From the NCBI GenBank assembly GCA_015232565.1, contig JADFZK010000018.1, positions 1-52,404 on the forward strand: 52,404 bases of DNA, given 5' to 3'. The position numbers were made by a program, and so were the translations under genes. The stretch's first letter is position 1, and every line of letters begins with the position of its first letter. Shown one piece after another: positions 34,731-42,817 of this stretch. Source of the stretch: Candidatus Omnitrophota bacterium (lineage in GTDB: Bacteria > Omnitrophota > Gorgyraeia > Zapsychrales > Fredricksoniimonadaceae). Under the pieces are notes generated by a model that saw nothing but the letters and a program-made list of their open reading frames with translations, was not told the origin of the DNA and ran no database searches.

Positions 34731-37217
34731 ATGGAAATTAAAATCTGTAAAGTGTTTCGTTCGGTTTCTATCACTCTTTGCTCATTTCTTTTATTACCCT
34801 TCGTTTTGGCTCAGGCCCAGACAGTACAGCCCACCATGATCAGAAACTGCCAGGATCTGCAGAATATTGGTTATAACCTGTCGGGCAATTATGCTTTGGC
34901 TAATGATATTGACTGTACGAACGCAGTCAATTTCTTTCATGGTGCGGGGTTTCAGCCCATTGGCGCGTTATCAGAGAATCCTTTTCGGGGTACATTGGAT
35001 GGCCGTAATTTCTCCGTGCTCAATCTTTCCATTATAGACACCAATTCATTTGTCGAAAATCCAAATGGCGATTATGTGGGTATATTCAGGATGATGTATA
35101 CGGGGAGTAAAGTTTCAAATTTGACGCTGAAGAACGTAAATATCAAGGTTGCTTCAGGCAGTTTTGTGGGTTCATTAGCCGGTTATGCGTATCAAAGCAC
35201 GATAAGTAATGTGCATGTTGAGGGCGGATCGATAATGGCGGATGTTGCCACGGCTCTTGGCGGACTGGCAGGGGTAAACACCGGGCTTATTGAGAGATCA
35301 TCGGTTGATGCGAACGTAAGTTTGAATAATGCAATGACCGGGCCGGATGATTATGATGAGCTGGCGGTAGGCGGATTGGTAGGCTGGCTCTCCAATGGCG
35401 GCAAGATCGAACAATCTTTTTCCAAAGGTGTGGTAAAAGGGGTCCGGCTCGTGGGCGGCCTGGCGGGTCAAGTGTTCACGGGCAATATAAAAGATTCGTA
35501 TTCTCAGGCAGATCTTCAGGTGATCGACTCTACTTTTAAAGCGAACTCTTTTATCTCGGTGGCTGGTGCATTAGGTTCGATTTGTGATGCCGAAGTTAAT
35601 AATGTTTATGCCGCAGGAATGCTTCCGCTTCCATACATCTTGTCACCGGTAAAGATCAGTAAGGGAGGCCTGGCGTTAGCGTATCAAAGTACCTGGCGTA
35701 CATGCGGGAATACGGTTTCTAATTCTCACTGGGATATAAATAAATTACCGTTAACGAGTTTTGGCAGTCCGAATTCCGATGGGAAGATCACAGCTGAAAT
35801 GAAGCGCCAGGATAATTATCCGGGTTGGGATTTTGCGACAATATGGTCTTTGTCTGACGTGGGGGCAACTTGCAACACCAGCGTGAATTGGTCGGAGGTT
35901 GCGGCCCTGGCTCCCGGAGCAGTGAACTGGGACGATATTGATGTTATGACCGGTGGTCTTAATTGGGAAGATCCCGCTTGTGTTAATGACGGAATAAATT
36001 GGGACAATATTGGCGTTATGTCTAATTTAGGGATCAATTGGACGGATGTTAGCCAGCAGTTGACGGGTAATTCAGCGAACATCTGGACAACTGTAACTGC
36101 CATGAGCCAGGCTAATGTTAATTGGGGAGATATAGCGGTTTTGTCTAATTCGGATGTCAACTGGTCTTACTTCCCGGGGAATTATGATGGTGTAAACTGG
36201 GGTGTTGTTGGCTCTGATTATCCGCATTTACAGTGGGAGCAGTATCCTTTACCCGATCTGCAGATAGCGCAGATGTATCCTAGTGTGCTGGGTAAAATTG
36301 ACGTCATTGATTCTGATTGGAAATTTAAGGAGGCTGAAACAGTAAGTTTTAAGTTCTTAGTCGCGAATGCCGGCAAGGCGAATGCTGGCAATAGTGCTGT
36401 GGCCTTCTACATTGACGGCCAGAAGATTCCGGCCATGACCAGACAGGTACCGTTCATGGTTCAAGGAGAGTTCTCATTTTTTACCAGCGCGGCAGCTTGG
36501 ACCGCGGTGGCTGGCCGGCATGAGGTTACGGCAGTTGTAGATAATAATTCCGCTGTTTCCGAAGCTCAGGAAACCAATAATAAGTTAACTAAGATTATGA
36601 TGGTGGAAGCTGATCGTACGCCGCCAGTATTGTCGAACGGGTCGGTTAACATGAACAATATGATAGTGATGACCGATGAGAGTGCCGTTTGTAAATTCGA
36701 CACTGTTAGCAAAGGGTTCATATCGATGGCGTCTTCTTTGGATGGCGTTGGAAAGTTCCATTCCAAAACAATGACCGGATTGACCCCTGTCAGCGTGAAA
36801 AGGTTTTTTGTGCGCTGTCAGGACATGTTGGGCAATATGAACACTATGGATTATACGATCGATTTCCGCGGAGCTAACGCCGATACAACGCCGCCGAGTG
36901 TGCCGCAGAATTTGCGGGTGGCGGCTGCAACGCGTTACGCGGTATCGCTGGTATGGGATGCTTCTGTAGACACGCAGAACAAGGTGGGTTATCGCGTGTA
37001 TCGCGCGATCAAGAAGGCCGATGGCACATATACGGACTTCCAGATGGCTCCGATGTCAACTACGTTAACAAGATTCAATGATTCCGCGGCTCTGGCCAAT
37101 TACAGCGCTATAGCCCCTGGTACAACTTACAAATATGCGGTGCGCGCTTATGATGCCTCACCACAAAAGAATATGTCGGAAGCATCAGCGCAAGTTGAGG
37201 TTACGACCTTAAAATAA
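34731..37217 (+). CDS. Secreted modular protein: GLUG motifs, Trp-containing tandem repeats, CARDB and Fn3 domains
   Basis: From ATG 34731 (GGAGGAAAGT ribosome site) the protein has 828 residues and a good signal peptide (ending VLAQAQ). An in-frame ATG at 34674 with its own strong GGAGGAG site would add 19 residues ahead of the signal peptide. Residues about 70-330 contain GLUG-type motifs (VGGLVGWLSNGGKIEQSFSKG, VGGLAGQV). Residues 385-507 hold about ten units of 12-15 residues built on [VIL]NW[DEST][DE][IV]. A CARDB-like domain follows (about 510-640, PDLQIAQMYPSV ... AVVDNNSAVSEAQETNN), then a Ser/Thr-rich link and a C-terminal fibronectin type III domain (PPSVPQNLRVAAATRYAVSL). It is probably a cell-surface or secreted adhesion-like protein. 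Confidence 0.8.
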   Translation: MEIKICKVFRSVSITLCSFLLLPFVLAQAQTVQPTMIRNCQDLQNIGYNLSGNYALANDIDCTNAVNFFHGAGFQPIGALSENPFRGTLDGRNFSVLNLSIIDTNSFVENPNGDYVGIFRMMYTGSKVSNLTLKNVNIKVASGSFVGSLAGYAYQSTISNVHVEGGSIMADVATALGGLAGVNTGLIERSSVDANVSLNNAMTGPDDYDELAVGGLVGWLSNGGKIEQSFSKGVVKGVRLVGGLAGQVFTGNIKDSYSQADLQVIDSTFKANSFISVAGALGSICDAEVNNVYAAGMLPLPYILSPVKISKGGLALAYQSTWRTCGNTVSNSHWDINKLPLTSFGSPNSDGKITAEMKRQDNYPGWDFATIWSLSDVGATCNTSVNWSEVAALAPGAVNWDDIDVMTGGLNWEDPACVNDGINWDNIGVMSNLGINWTDVSQQLTGNSANIWTTVTAMSQANVNWGDIAVLSNSDVNWSYFPGNYDGVNWGVVGSDYPHLQWEQYPLPDLQIAQMYPSVLGKIDVIDSDWKFKEAETVSFKFLVANAGKANAGNSAVAFYIDGQKIPAMTRQVPFMVQGEFSFFTSAAAWTAVAGRHEVTAVVDNNSAVSEAQETNNKLTKIMMVEADRTPPVLSNGSVNMNNMIVMTDESAVCKFDTVSKGFISMASSLDGVGKFHSKTMTGLTPVSVKRFFVRCQDMLGNMNTMDYTIDFRGANADTTPPSVPQNLRVAAATRYAVSLVWDASVDTQNKVGYRVYRAIKKADGTYTDFQMAPMSTTLTRFNDSAALANYSAIAPGTTYKYAVRAYDASPQKNMSEASAQVEVTTLK

Positions 37218-37238
37218 GTTCAGCATAAGTGTTGCACT

Positions 37239-37271
37239 AAAAGAGCGGCCCGTTTTTAGGCCGCTCTTTTT
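37239..37271 (+). terminator. Rho-independent terminator
   Basis: A 12-bp stem AAAAGAGCGGCC/GGCCGCTCTTTT with loop CGTTTTTA and a T-run closes the transcription unit of the GLUG/CARDB gene. Confidence 0.92.
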
Positions 37272-37373
37272 CATTATTAGAATGTTATCATGCAACTATT
37301 TTAGGCTTCTTTTCGTTATTTATGATATACTTAAAGCAGGTAAGAGATCACTTTATTACCTGGAGGTTAAGGG

Positions 37374-40300
37374 ATGCTTCCTAGTCCAGATGTGGTAGGT
37401 TTCCTCAGTCGTTTCTGCCAGCGTTTTATTCCTGCTTTCCTTATTTTCTTTCTTGGTTTGGCAATTTCTGCTTTTCTTTTCATTAAAATATTTTCCTATT
37501 CTGCGGAAGCTATTTATCAGCAATTCAGCCGGGATGTTGCGGTGCGTTGTGAATTGATCGAGGATCAGTTTAAACTGCTTTCCGTACGGCTTAATTCCTT
37601 GCGCAAATTCTTCGAAGAGTCGACGGAAGTTACACCGGAAGAATTTGCCCGTTTTAATGAGTCGGTTTTGGAGAAAAGCGCTGTTCTTTCGGCGGTTTTT
37701 ATTACCGAGCAAGCTTCCGGTCCGGGTTTAAGCTTGCGCTATGTCTATCCGGATAATCTTAATGAAAAGACGTTCCTATCTGGTTTTCTGGAACAGGAAA
37801 CTGCACTTTCTTTTTCCAGTGTCGATTTTCGATCAACCCCGTTTTCTTACTATGTTCGTGATCTGCCCGGTAACCACTCTGTTCAATTGGCGTATCAGCC
37901 TTTGATCAATCCCGAGAACAATACTCGCGGCTATGCGGGTTTTCTGGTTAACACCCAGGAGATCTTTCGCTCGTCTGCGGAACAGATGCGGGCGATCAAT
38001 ATCAAAATGGATATCGTGACCGCCGAGAATAACACTTTAGTGTTTACCAATTGGCCGGGAGCGGAGTGGGAGGTGCAGAAAGGCGGCTGGAAGAACAAGG
38101 TCTTTGCGAATTCACCGACTTTTAATAAAGAGATCCTCGTTGGCAACCGGATGTATTTTCTGCAATTGTCGGCCAGCCCGGATTATGTGCAGAAATATCA
38201 TTACGGTCTTATTTGGTTCATATGGCCGTTTGGAGTATTGCTCAGTTTCCTGGCCGCGGCTTTTATACAACACATAATTAATGAGAAGGAAACGATCAAG
38301 GATCTGGCCAGCGCCCGACGAATGCAATTACAGGCCATTGAGAACTTATGGGAGACGATCCTGACCTCAACTGATGAGGGGATCATAATCGCCAACAAGC
38401 ACGGCCGCGTTCTGAGAGTTAACCGGGTGGTGGAAGACCTATCCGGTTTACGCGAGGTGGAATTATTAAACCGGTCGGTGGAAGATATTCTTAAAGCCGA
38501 TGACGGTAGCGGTGAGGCGGTCAAGAATGTTACCTTCTTTGTAGTAGCGCAATTATCGGCGCAAAAGCCCACGGTCAACTGGCATTTGATTTCTGCAGAT
38601 GGCAAGAGCATACCGGTGAAAGTAACCATTGCCGCCACCAAAACAGCCGATGGCGAGATCGATGGTATTTTATTGCTAATGAAAGATTCTTCCAAGGACC
38701 GGGCAACTTTAAAAGCCCTGGAAGTTAGTGAAGGGCGTTTTCGTTCTTTCTATCTTAATATGAACGAAGGGGTGGCTTTACACAAACTGATATACGACCG
38801 CAACGGTGTGCCGGTTAATTATGCCCTTTTGGATGTAAATCCCCGGTATGAAGAAATATTATCGCTTAACTGGCAGGCGATATCCGGCAAATTGGCCACC
38901 GAGATCTACCGGACCGACTCGGCCCCGTATCTGGAAACTTATGCGCGGGTGGTGCAAACCGGCAAGCCTTGTGTATTCAGTGTTTTCTTTCAACCTTTAA
39001 AACGGCATTTTCATATTTCCGCGGTTTCTTTTGGGGAAGATTGTTTTGCGACGGTTTTTCTGGATATCACTGAAGCCAAAAAGATCGAGATCGAATTGTC
39101 GCAAAGCCGCGGCAAGCTGGAGCAAACTTTAAAAGCGGCCCCGGCGGGTATCGGGATCGTGGAGCGCCGGATATTCACCGAAGTGAATGATAAATTCTGC
39201 GAGATCACCGGATACTCTGCTGATGAATTGATCGGCAAACCTTCCCGTATTCTTTATCCGGATCAAAAAGAATACGAGCGGATCGGCCGGGAACTTTATT
39301 CCCCCGAAATTCTTGAAAGTACCGCCAGCCTGGAAGCGCTATGGGTCAAGAAGAATGGCGAGATGATAAACGTTCTTTTGGGCCTCAAGAAGGTAGACCA
39401 GAATGATCCTAATACCAGCCATATTTTCTCGGTCCTGGACATAACAGACCGCAAGTCAGCGGAAGAGGATATTTTACGCGCCCGGAACATGTATTTGAAT
39501 GTCCTCGATTGTTCTCCGGCGTTCATCTGGCGTTCCGATGTGTCGTCCAAATGCGACTGGTTCAATAAAAGCTGGCTCGACTTCCGGGGCCGGACTTTGG
39601 CCCAGGAAGTGGGCGAAGGTTGGGTTGAAGGGGTGCATCCTGCGGACCTGCAGTTCTGTATTAAAACCTACCTGGATGCCTTTCATCTGAAAATGCCTTT
39701 TGAAATGGAGTATCGCCTCAGGCGTTTTGATGGTAAATATTGCTGGATCGTAGATTTCGGCCGGCCGTTCATTCTGCCGGACGGCACTTTTGCCGGTTAC
39801 ATAGGTTATTGTTTCGATATTACGACCCGCAAAGAAGCCGAAGAAGCGCTGGAGAAAGATATCACCGCCCGTAAAGAGACCGAAAAAGTTTTGGCCAAAG
39901 AGCGCAATCTGCTAAAAACCCTGATCAATAATCTTCCCGATAGCATTTATGTAAAAGACCCGGATGGTAAAAAGATCCTCACCAACCGGGCCGATCTGGA
40001 TTTTATTGGGGCGATCAACGAAAATGATGTGCTGGGCAAGACCGATAATGAATTGTTTGCTGAAAATATGGCCAACCAGTTTAATCATGATGATAATCGC
40101 GTGCTGAGGCACGGCCATTCGATCATTAATAAGGAAGAGGTAATTGAGGATGCGCTGGGGGTTAAGCGTTGTCTTTTAACGTCCAAGATCCCGCTCCGGG
40201 ATGACAGCGGTAATGTCTTCGGTATGGTGGGCATTGGCCGGGATATTTCCGAGCGTAAATTGCTCGAGAATAAACTGTTGAATATGGCGCATTACGACAC

Positions 40301-41633
40301 TTTGACCTCTTTGCCTAACCGTACGCTGTTTTTCGAAAGGGTGACTACCGCTTTATCGCATGCCCGGCGCTCCAATACCAAATGCGCCCTGCTTTTCGTT
40401 GACCTGGACCATTTTAAAAGCGTTAATGATACTCTGGGGCATTCGGTCGGGGATATTCTCATCCGCGACGCCGCCGCCCGCTTGATGGAATGCGTACGCG
40501 AGTCCGACACCCTGGCCAGGCTGGGCGGGGATGAGTTTATCATTTTCCTTAATGGCCTGGATGACGGGCAACAGGCCCAGGTTATTGCCAACCGGATCCG
40601 GGAAAGTTTTAATACTCCCCGGAATGTGGTGGGGAATGACCTTTTTATCACCGCCAGTGTGGGGATCTCGGTTTTTCCGGAAGATGGCAGTGACCTGGAG
40701 GAACTGTTAAAGAACGCCGACACGGCAATGTATGCCGCCAAAGACCTGGGCCGCAATTCTTATTGTTTCTTTAATTCGCATATGAACCAGAAGGCTGTAA
40801 CCAAGATGCAAATCGAGCGCGGTTTGCGCGATGCTTTCACCAAGAACGAGTTCGTATTGTTCTATCAGCCTTTGATCGACCTTAATAAAGGCACTATTCG
40901 CGGTTTTGAGGCCCTGATTCGCTGGTTCAAGATGGATGGCGGGCTTATTATGCCCAATGAGTTCATCCCAATAGCCGAGGAAACCGGCCTGATCATCCCT
41001 ATGGGGGAATGGGTTTTGAATGAAGCGTGTCGTTTTAACAAGGAGATAATTCAGAAGTATAACCAAAAGTTCATTATGTCGGTGAATATTTCGGTGGCCC
41101 AGTTAAGGCGCAAGAGTACGGTGGAGGTCATCCAAAATGCCCTGGAGGCCACTGGACTGCCGGCCGAGTGCCTGGAGATCGAGATAACCGAGAGTATCCT
41201 GATAGATTCTTTCGACACCGCCATGGAGGTGATAACCGAGGTGCGGAGCATGGGGGTCAGGGTGTCTTTGGACGATTTTGGTACCGGCTATTCATCCTTG
41301 AGCCATATACAGCGCTTGCCGCTGGATGTGTTGAAGATCGATCGTTCTTTTGTGCAAAGTATCATGGCCGAGAAGGAAGCCACTGATCTTATTCCTATTA
41401 TTATAGAGTTAGCGCATAAGCTGAACCTGGAAGTTATAGCCGAAGGCATCGAAACCGACGTTCAATTAGCCCGTCTTTTGCTAAATTCCTGCGATTTTGG
41501 CCAGGGCTATCTTATAAGCCGGCCGGTCAAAGCGGCTGATCTGCACAACTTTATCTCAGCTTATGCTTCAGCAACTGGCAATCCTGATGTTCCCGCGAAC
41601 ATTTCGGTAAAAAATATTGGCACAACCGCCTAG
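37374..41633 (+). CDS. CHASE-like, multi-PAS, GGDEF-EAL membrane sensor
   Basis: A 1419-residue protein. TM1 is at about 17-38, TM2 at about 276-300, and between them an extracytoplasmic CHASE-type sensor domain. Four to five PAS/PAC units follow, starting near residues 326, 456, 586, 706 and 846. The GGDEF domain has an intact RLGGDEF (GGDEF at 1051-1055). The EAL domain starts with EALIRW (EAL at 1179-1181) and keeps SVNIS, EIEITES, DDFGTGYSSL, LKIDRSF and AEGIE. Both c-di-GMP synthase and phosphodiesterase sites therefore look functional. The ATG at 37374 follows GGAGG. A TATACT at 37326-37331 may be its -10. The ligand is unknown. Confidence 0.93.
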   Translation: MLPSPDVVGFLSRFCQRFIPAFLIFFLGLAISAFLFIKIFSYSAEAIYQQFSRDVAVRCELIEDQFKLLSVRLNSLRKFFEESTEVTPEEFARFNESVLEKSAVLSAVFITEQASGPGLSLRYVYPDNLNEKTFLSGFLEQETALSFSSVDFRSTPFSYYVRDLPGNHSVQLAYQPLINPENNTRGYAGFLVNTQEIFRSSAEQMRAINIKMDIVTAENNTLVFTNWPGAEWEVQKGGWKNKVFANSPTFNKEILVGNRMYFLQLSASPDYVQKYHYGLIWFIWPFGVLLSFLAAAFIQHIINEKETIKDLASARRMQLQAIENLWETILTSTDEGIIIANKHGRVLRVNRVVEDLSGLREVELLNRSVEDILKADDGSGEAVKNVTFFVVAQLSAQKPTVNWHLISADGKSIPVKVTIAATKTADGEIDGILLLMKDSSKDRATLKALEVSEGRFRSFYLNMNEGVALHKLIYDRNGVPVNYALLDVNPRYEEILSLNWQAISGKLATEIYRTDSAPYLETYARVVQTGKPCVFSVFFQPLKRHFHISAVSFGEDCFATVFLDITEAKKIEIELSQSRGKLEQTLKAAPAGIGIVERRIFTEVNDKFCEITGYSADELIGKPSRILYPDQKEYERIGRELYSPEILESTASLEALWVKKNGEMINVLLGLKKVDQNDPNTSHIFSVLDITDRKSAEEDILRARNMYLNVLDCSPAFIWRSDVSSKCDWFNKSWLDFRGRTLAQEVGEGWVEGVHPADLQFCIKTYLDAFHLKMPFEMEYRLRRFDGKYCWIVDFGRPFILPDGTFAGYIGYCFDITTRKEAEEALEKDITARKETEKVLAKERNLLKTLINNLPDSIYVKDPDGKKILTNRADLDFIGAINENDVLGKTDNELFAENMANQFNHDDNRVLRHGHSIINKEEVIEDALGVKRCLLTSKIPLRDDSGNVFGMVGIGRDISERKLLENKLLNMAHYDTLTSLPNRTLFFERVTTALSHARRSNTKCALLFVDLDHFKSVNDTLGHSVGDILIRDAAARLMECVRESDTLARLGGDEFIIFLNGLDDGQQAQVIANRIRESFNTPRNVVGNDLFITASVGISVFPEDGSDLEELLKNADTAMYAAKDLGRNSYCFFNSHMNQKAVTKMQIERGLRDAFTKNEFVLFYQPLIDLNKGTIRGFEALIRWFKMDGGLIMPNEFIPIAEETGLIIPMGEWVLNEACRFNKEIIQKYNQKFIMSVNISVAQLRRKSTVEVIQNALEATGLPAECLEIEITESILIDSFDTAMEVITEVRSMGVRVSLDDFGTGYSSLSHIQRLPLDVLKIDRSFVQSIMAEKEATDLIPIIIELAHKLNLEVIAEGIETDVQLARLLLNSCDFGQGYLISRPVKAADLHNFISAYASATGNPDVPANISVKNIGTTA

Positions 41634-41646
41634 TATAGTGTATACT
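41617..41646 (+). promoter_or_regulatory. Promoter of the 29-residue peptide gene
   Basis: TTGGCA (41617-41622) and TATACT (41641-41646) with an 18-bp spacer overlap the end of the GGDEF-EAL gene. The leader downstream holds a hairpin AAGTTGGCGC ... GGCGACCAACTT (about 41671-41701) just before the ribosome site. Confidence 0.75.
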
Positions 41647-41730
41647 TCCGCTATGTCTTAAGGTTACCCTGTAAGTTGGCGCTTATATTGGCGACCAACT
41701 TTTAACATATAGCCAACAAGGAGGTATAAA

Positions 41731-41820
41731 ATGAGTGAATGGAAAGAAGACAAGCCGATCAAGGTAAATCAATCTCAGCGCGAGATCTTTGGCTGGGACA
41801 ATATCGACATCATTATCTGA
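41731..41820 (+). CDS. 29-residue peptide of unknown function, separate transcription unit
   Basis: ATG 41731 follows an ideal AAGGAGG site seven bases upstream and encodes 29 residues. The peptide is hydrophilic, starts MSEWKEDKPIKVNQ, has two Trp residues (WKED and GWDN), and ends in DNIDIII. It has no signal peptide or cysteines. A good promoter lies upstream and a strong terminator follows at 41854, so the gene forms its own mRNA of about 230 nt. I do not recognise a family. It could be a regulatory or inhibitory peptide, a precursor peptide whose processing enzymes lie elsewhere, or a dual-function small RNA. No modification enzyme is encoded beside it. Confidence 0.7.
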   Translation: MSEWKEDKPIKVNQSQREIFGWDNIDIII

Positions 41821-41853
41821 TCAAACCCGAGCCAGTGAGCTGGGTTATCAAAG

Positions 41854-41889
41854 AGCCTCGTTTCTTAAGTGAAACGAGGCTTGTTTTTT
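41854..41889 (+). terminator. Rho-independent terminator of the peptide gene
   Basis: An 11-bp stem AGCCTCGTTTC/GAAACGAGGCT with loop TTAAGT is followed by TGTTTTTTG. It lies 33 bp after the peptide stop. Confidence 0.93.
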
Positions 41890-41905
41890 GTACATGTTTA
41901 GAGAA

Positions 41906-42010
41906 TCGAGACATTTAATCATTTTCGTAGGCCTAAAGGCCCCACCCGGCCCCGAAGGGGCCAGGATGTGTGGGGGCCGACCTAGTGTCGGCCCGGCGGA
42001 GAAGCGATAG
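41906..42010. repeat. Dispersed palindromic repeat, composite copy
   Basis: It starts with the flank TCGAGA..TTTAATCATTTTCGTAGG, which is shared with the copy at 42658. It then has two hairpins: CCCGGCCCC/GGGGCC and GGGCCGAC/GTCGGCCC. The right end (CCCGGCGGAGAAGCGATAG) contains the stop and last codons of queH on the opposite strand. Confidence 0.8.
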
Positions 42011-42599
42011 CAACTCGATTTGTTAAATAAGTATGTTTTTTTACCGAAGACAGGCAACCACAGTATTTTTGGACATAGAAGCGTTCTGTTTTGGTTATGG
42101 CCGCGGCTTGGCTTTGGGCGTTGTTTAAGCGCCAGTTGCGGTTCAGGAAGGTTAGTCCCGGGTAAGGGGCGGCCGCGTTCAGTCCGCAATTATTTACTTG
42201 TTCGGCATCTTTCCAACGGCTAAAGCCGTTAGTAGTGGCAAAGAGCCGATAATGGTGCGCGTGAGCATATTCGGCGGTTTTGGCCAAACGCATGGCAAAG
42301 CACGCAATACAGCGTTTACCGCGTTCCGGTTCATGCTCCAGGCCTTTGGTGTGCGCCAGCCATACATCCGGGTCATAATCGGCGTCTATCAGCTCCAGGC
42401 CGTTCTTGCGGGCATAGGCGCTAACCGAAGCTTTGCGTTGCAGGTATTCATCGTAGGGTTGCACGTTGGGGTTGTAGAAGAAGATGTCCGGCCGCAAGCC
42501 TTCCGCCAGGCACTGCTGGATGATGGCCCCACAACACGGCGCACAGCAGGTGTGCAGTAAAACAACGCTGTCCAAAGGTTCAGATGTAGTACGCATCAT
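41982..42599 (-). CDS. queH: Epoxyqueuosine reductase QueH
   Basis: A 205-residue protein for the last step of queuosine synthesis, reducing epoxyqueuosine in tRNA; QueH is the non-orthologous alternative to QueG. Conserved cysteine motifs are present: LHTCCAPCCG near residue 15, RCIACF near residue 96 and QKYCGC near residue 178. So are GFSRWKDAEQVN and YPGLTFLNRNWR. The start is one of two adjacent ATG codons at 42597-42599/42594-42596. The last residues (about ASPPGRH) and the stop are encoded by a palindromic repeat. It is one of only two genes on the - strand. Confidence 0.92.
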   Translation of the reverse strand: MMRTTSEPLDSVVLLHTCCAPCCGAIIQQCLAEGLRPDIFFYNPNVQPYDEYLQRKASVSAYARKNGLELIDADYDPDVWLAHTKGLEHEPERGKRCIACFAMRLAKTAEYAHAHHYRLFATTNGFSRWKDAEQVNNCGLNAAAPYPGLTFLNRNWRLNNAQSQAAAITKTERFYVQKYCGCLSSVKKHTYLTNRVAIASPPGRH

Positions 42600-42657
42600 A
42601 AATGTCCAATCTGCACGGTGCAGTCATCGGTTAACAATTTTGTACATTGTGATCGGG

Positions 42658-42719
42658 TCGAGAGATTTAATCATTTTCGTAGGGGCGGAGCTAGTCTCCG
42701 CCCGGCAAATAGACGATAA
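42658..42719. repeat. Dispersed palindromic repeat copy
   Basis: Flank TCGAGAGATTTAATCATTTT is followed by the core CGTAGGGGCGGAG-CTAGT-CTCCGCCCGGC (42678-42706) and a right flank AATAGACGATA. The core hairpin GGGCGGAG/CTCCGCCC is perfect. It lies between queH and the promoter of the next exported protein. Confidence 0.8.
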
Positions 42720-42780
42720 TCATAATTGGGTTATCGTCAACGTGTTGTGCATAAAGCCCGCAAATATTTACTAAACAAGA

Positions 42781-42809
42781 TTGGCACTATTATTAACTTT
42801 TGTTATACT
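42781..42809 (+). promoter_or_regulatory. Promoter at the start of the exported-protein gene, possibly leaderless
   Basis: TTGGCA (42781-42786) and TATACT (42804-42809) with a 17-bp spacer. The ATG lies at 42818, so the predicted start of transcription coincides with the start codon, and no Shine-Dalgarno sequence precedes it. Confidence 0.75.
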
Positions 42810-42817
42810 AAAATCAA

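Noticed and set aside
41906..42010. Possible CRISPR-like array in the region with repeated palindromes
   Set aside because: Copies are irregularly spaced over 8 kb and in both orientations, with no regular spacers and no cas genes.
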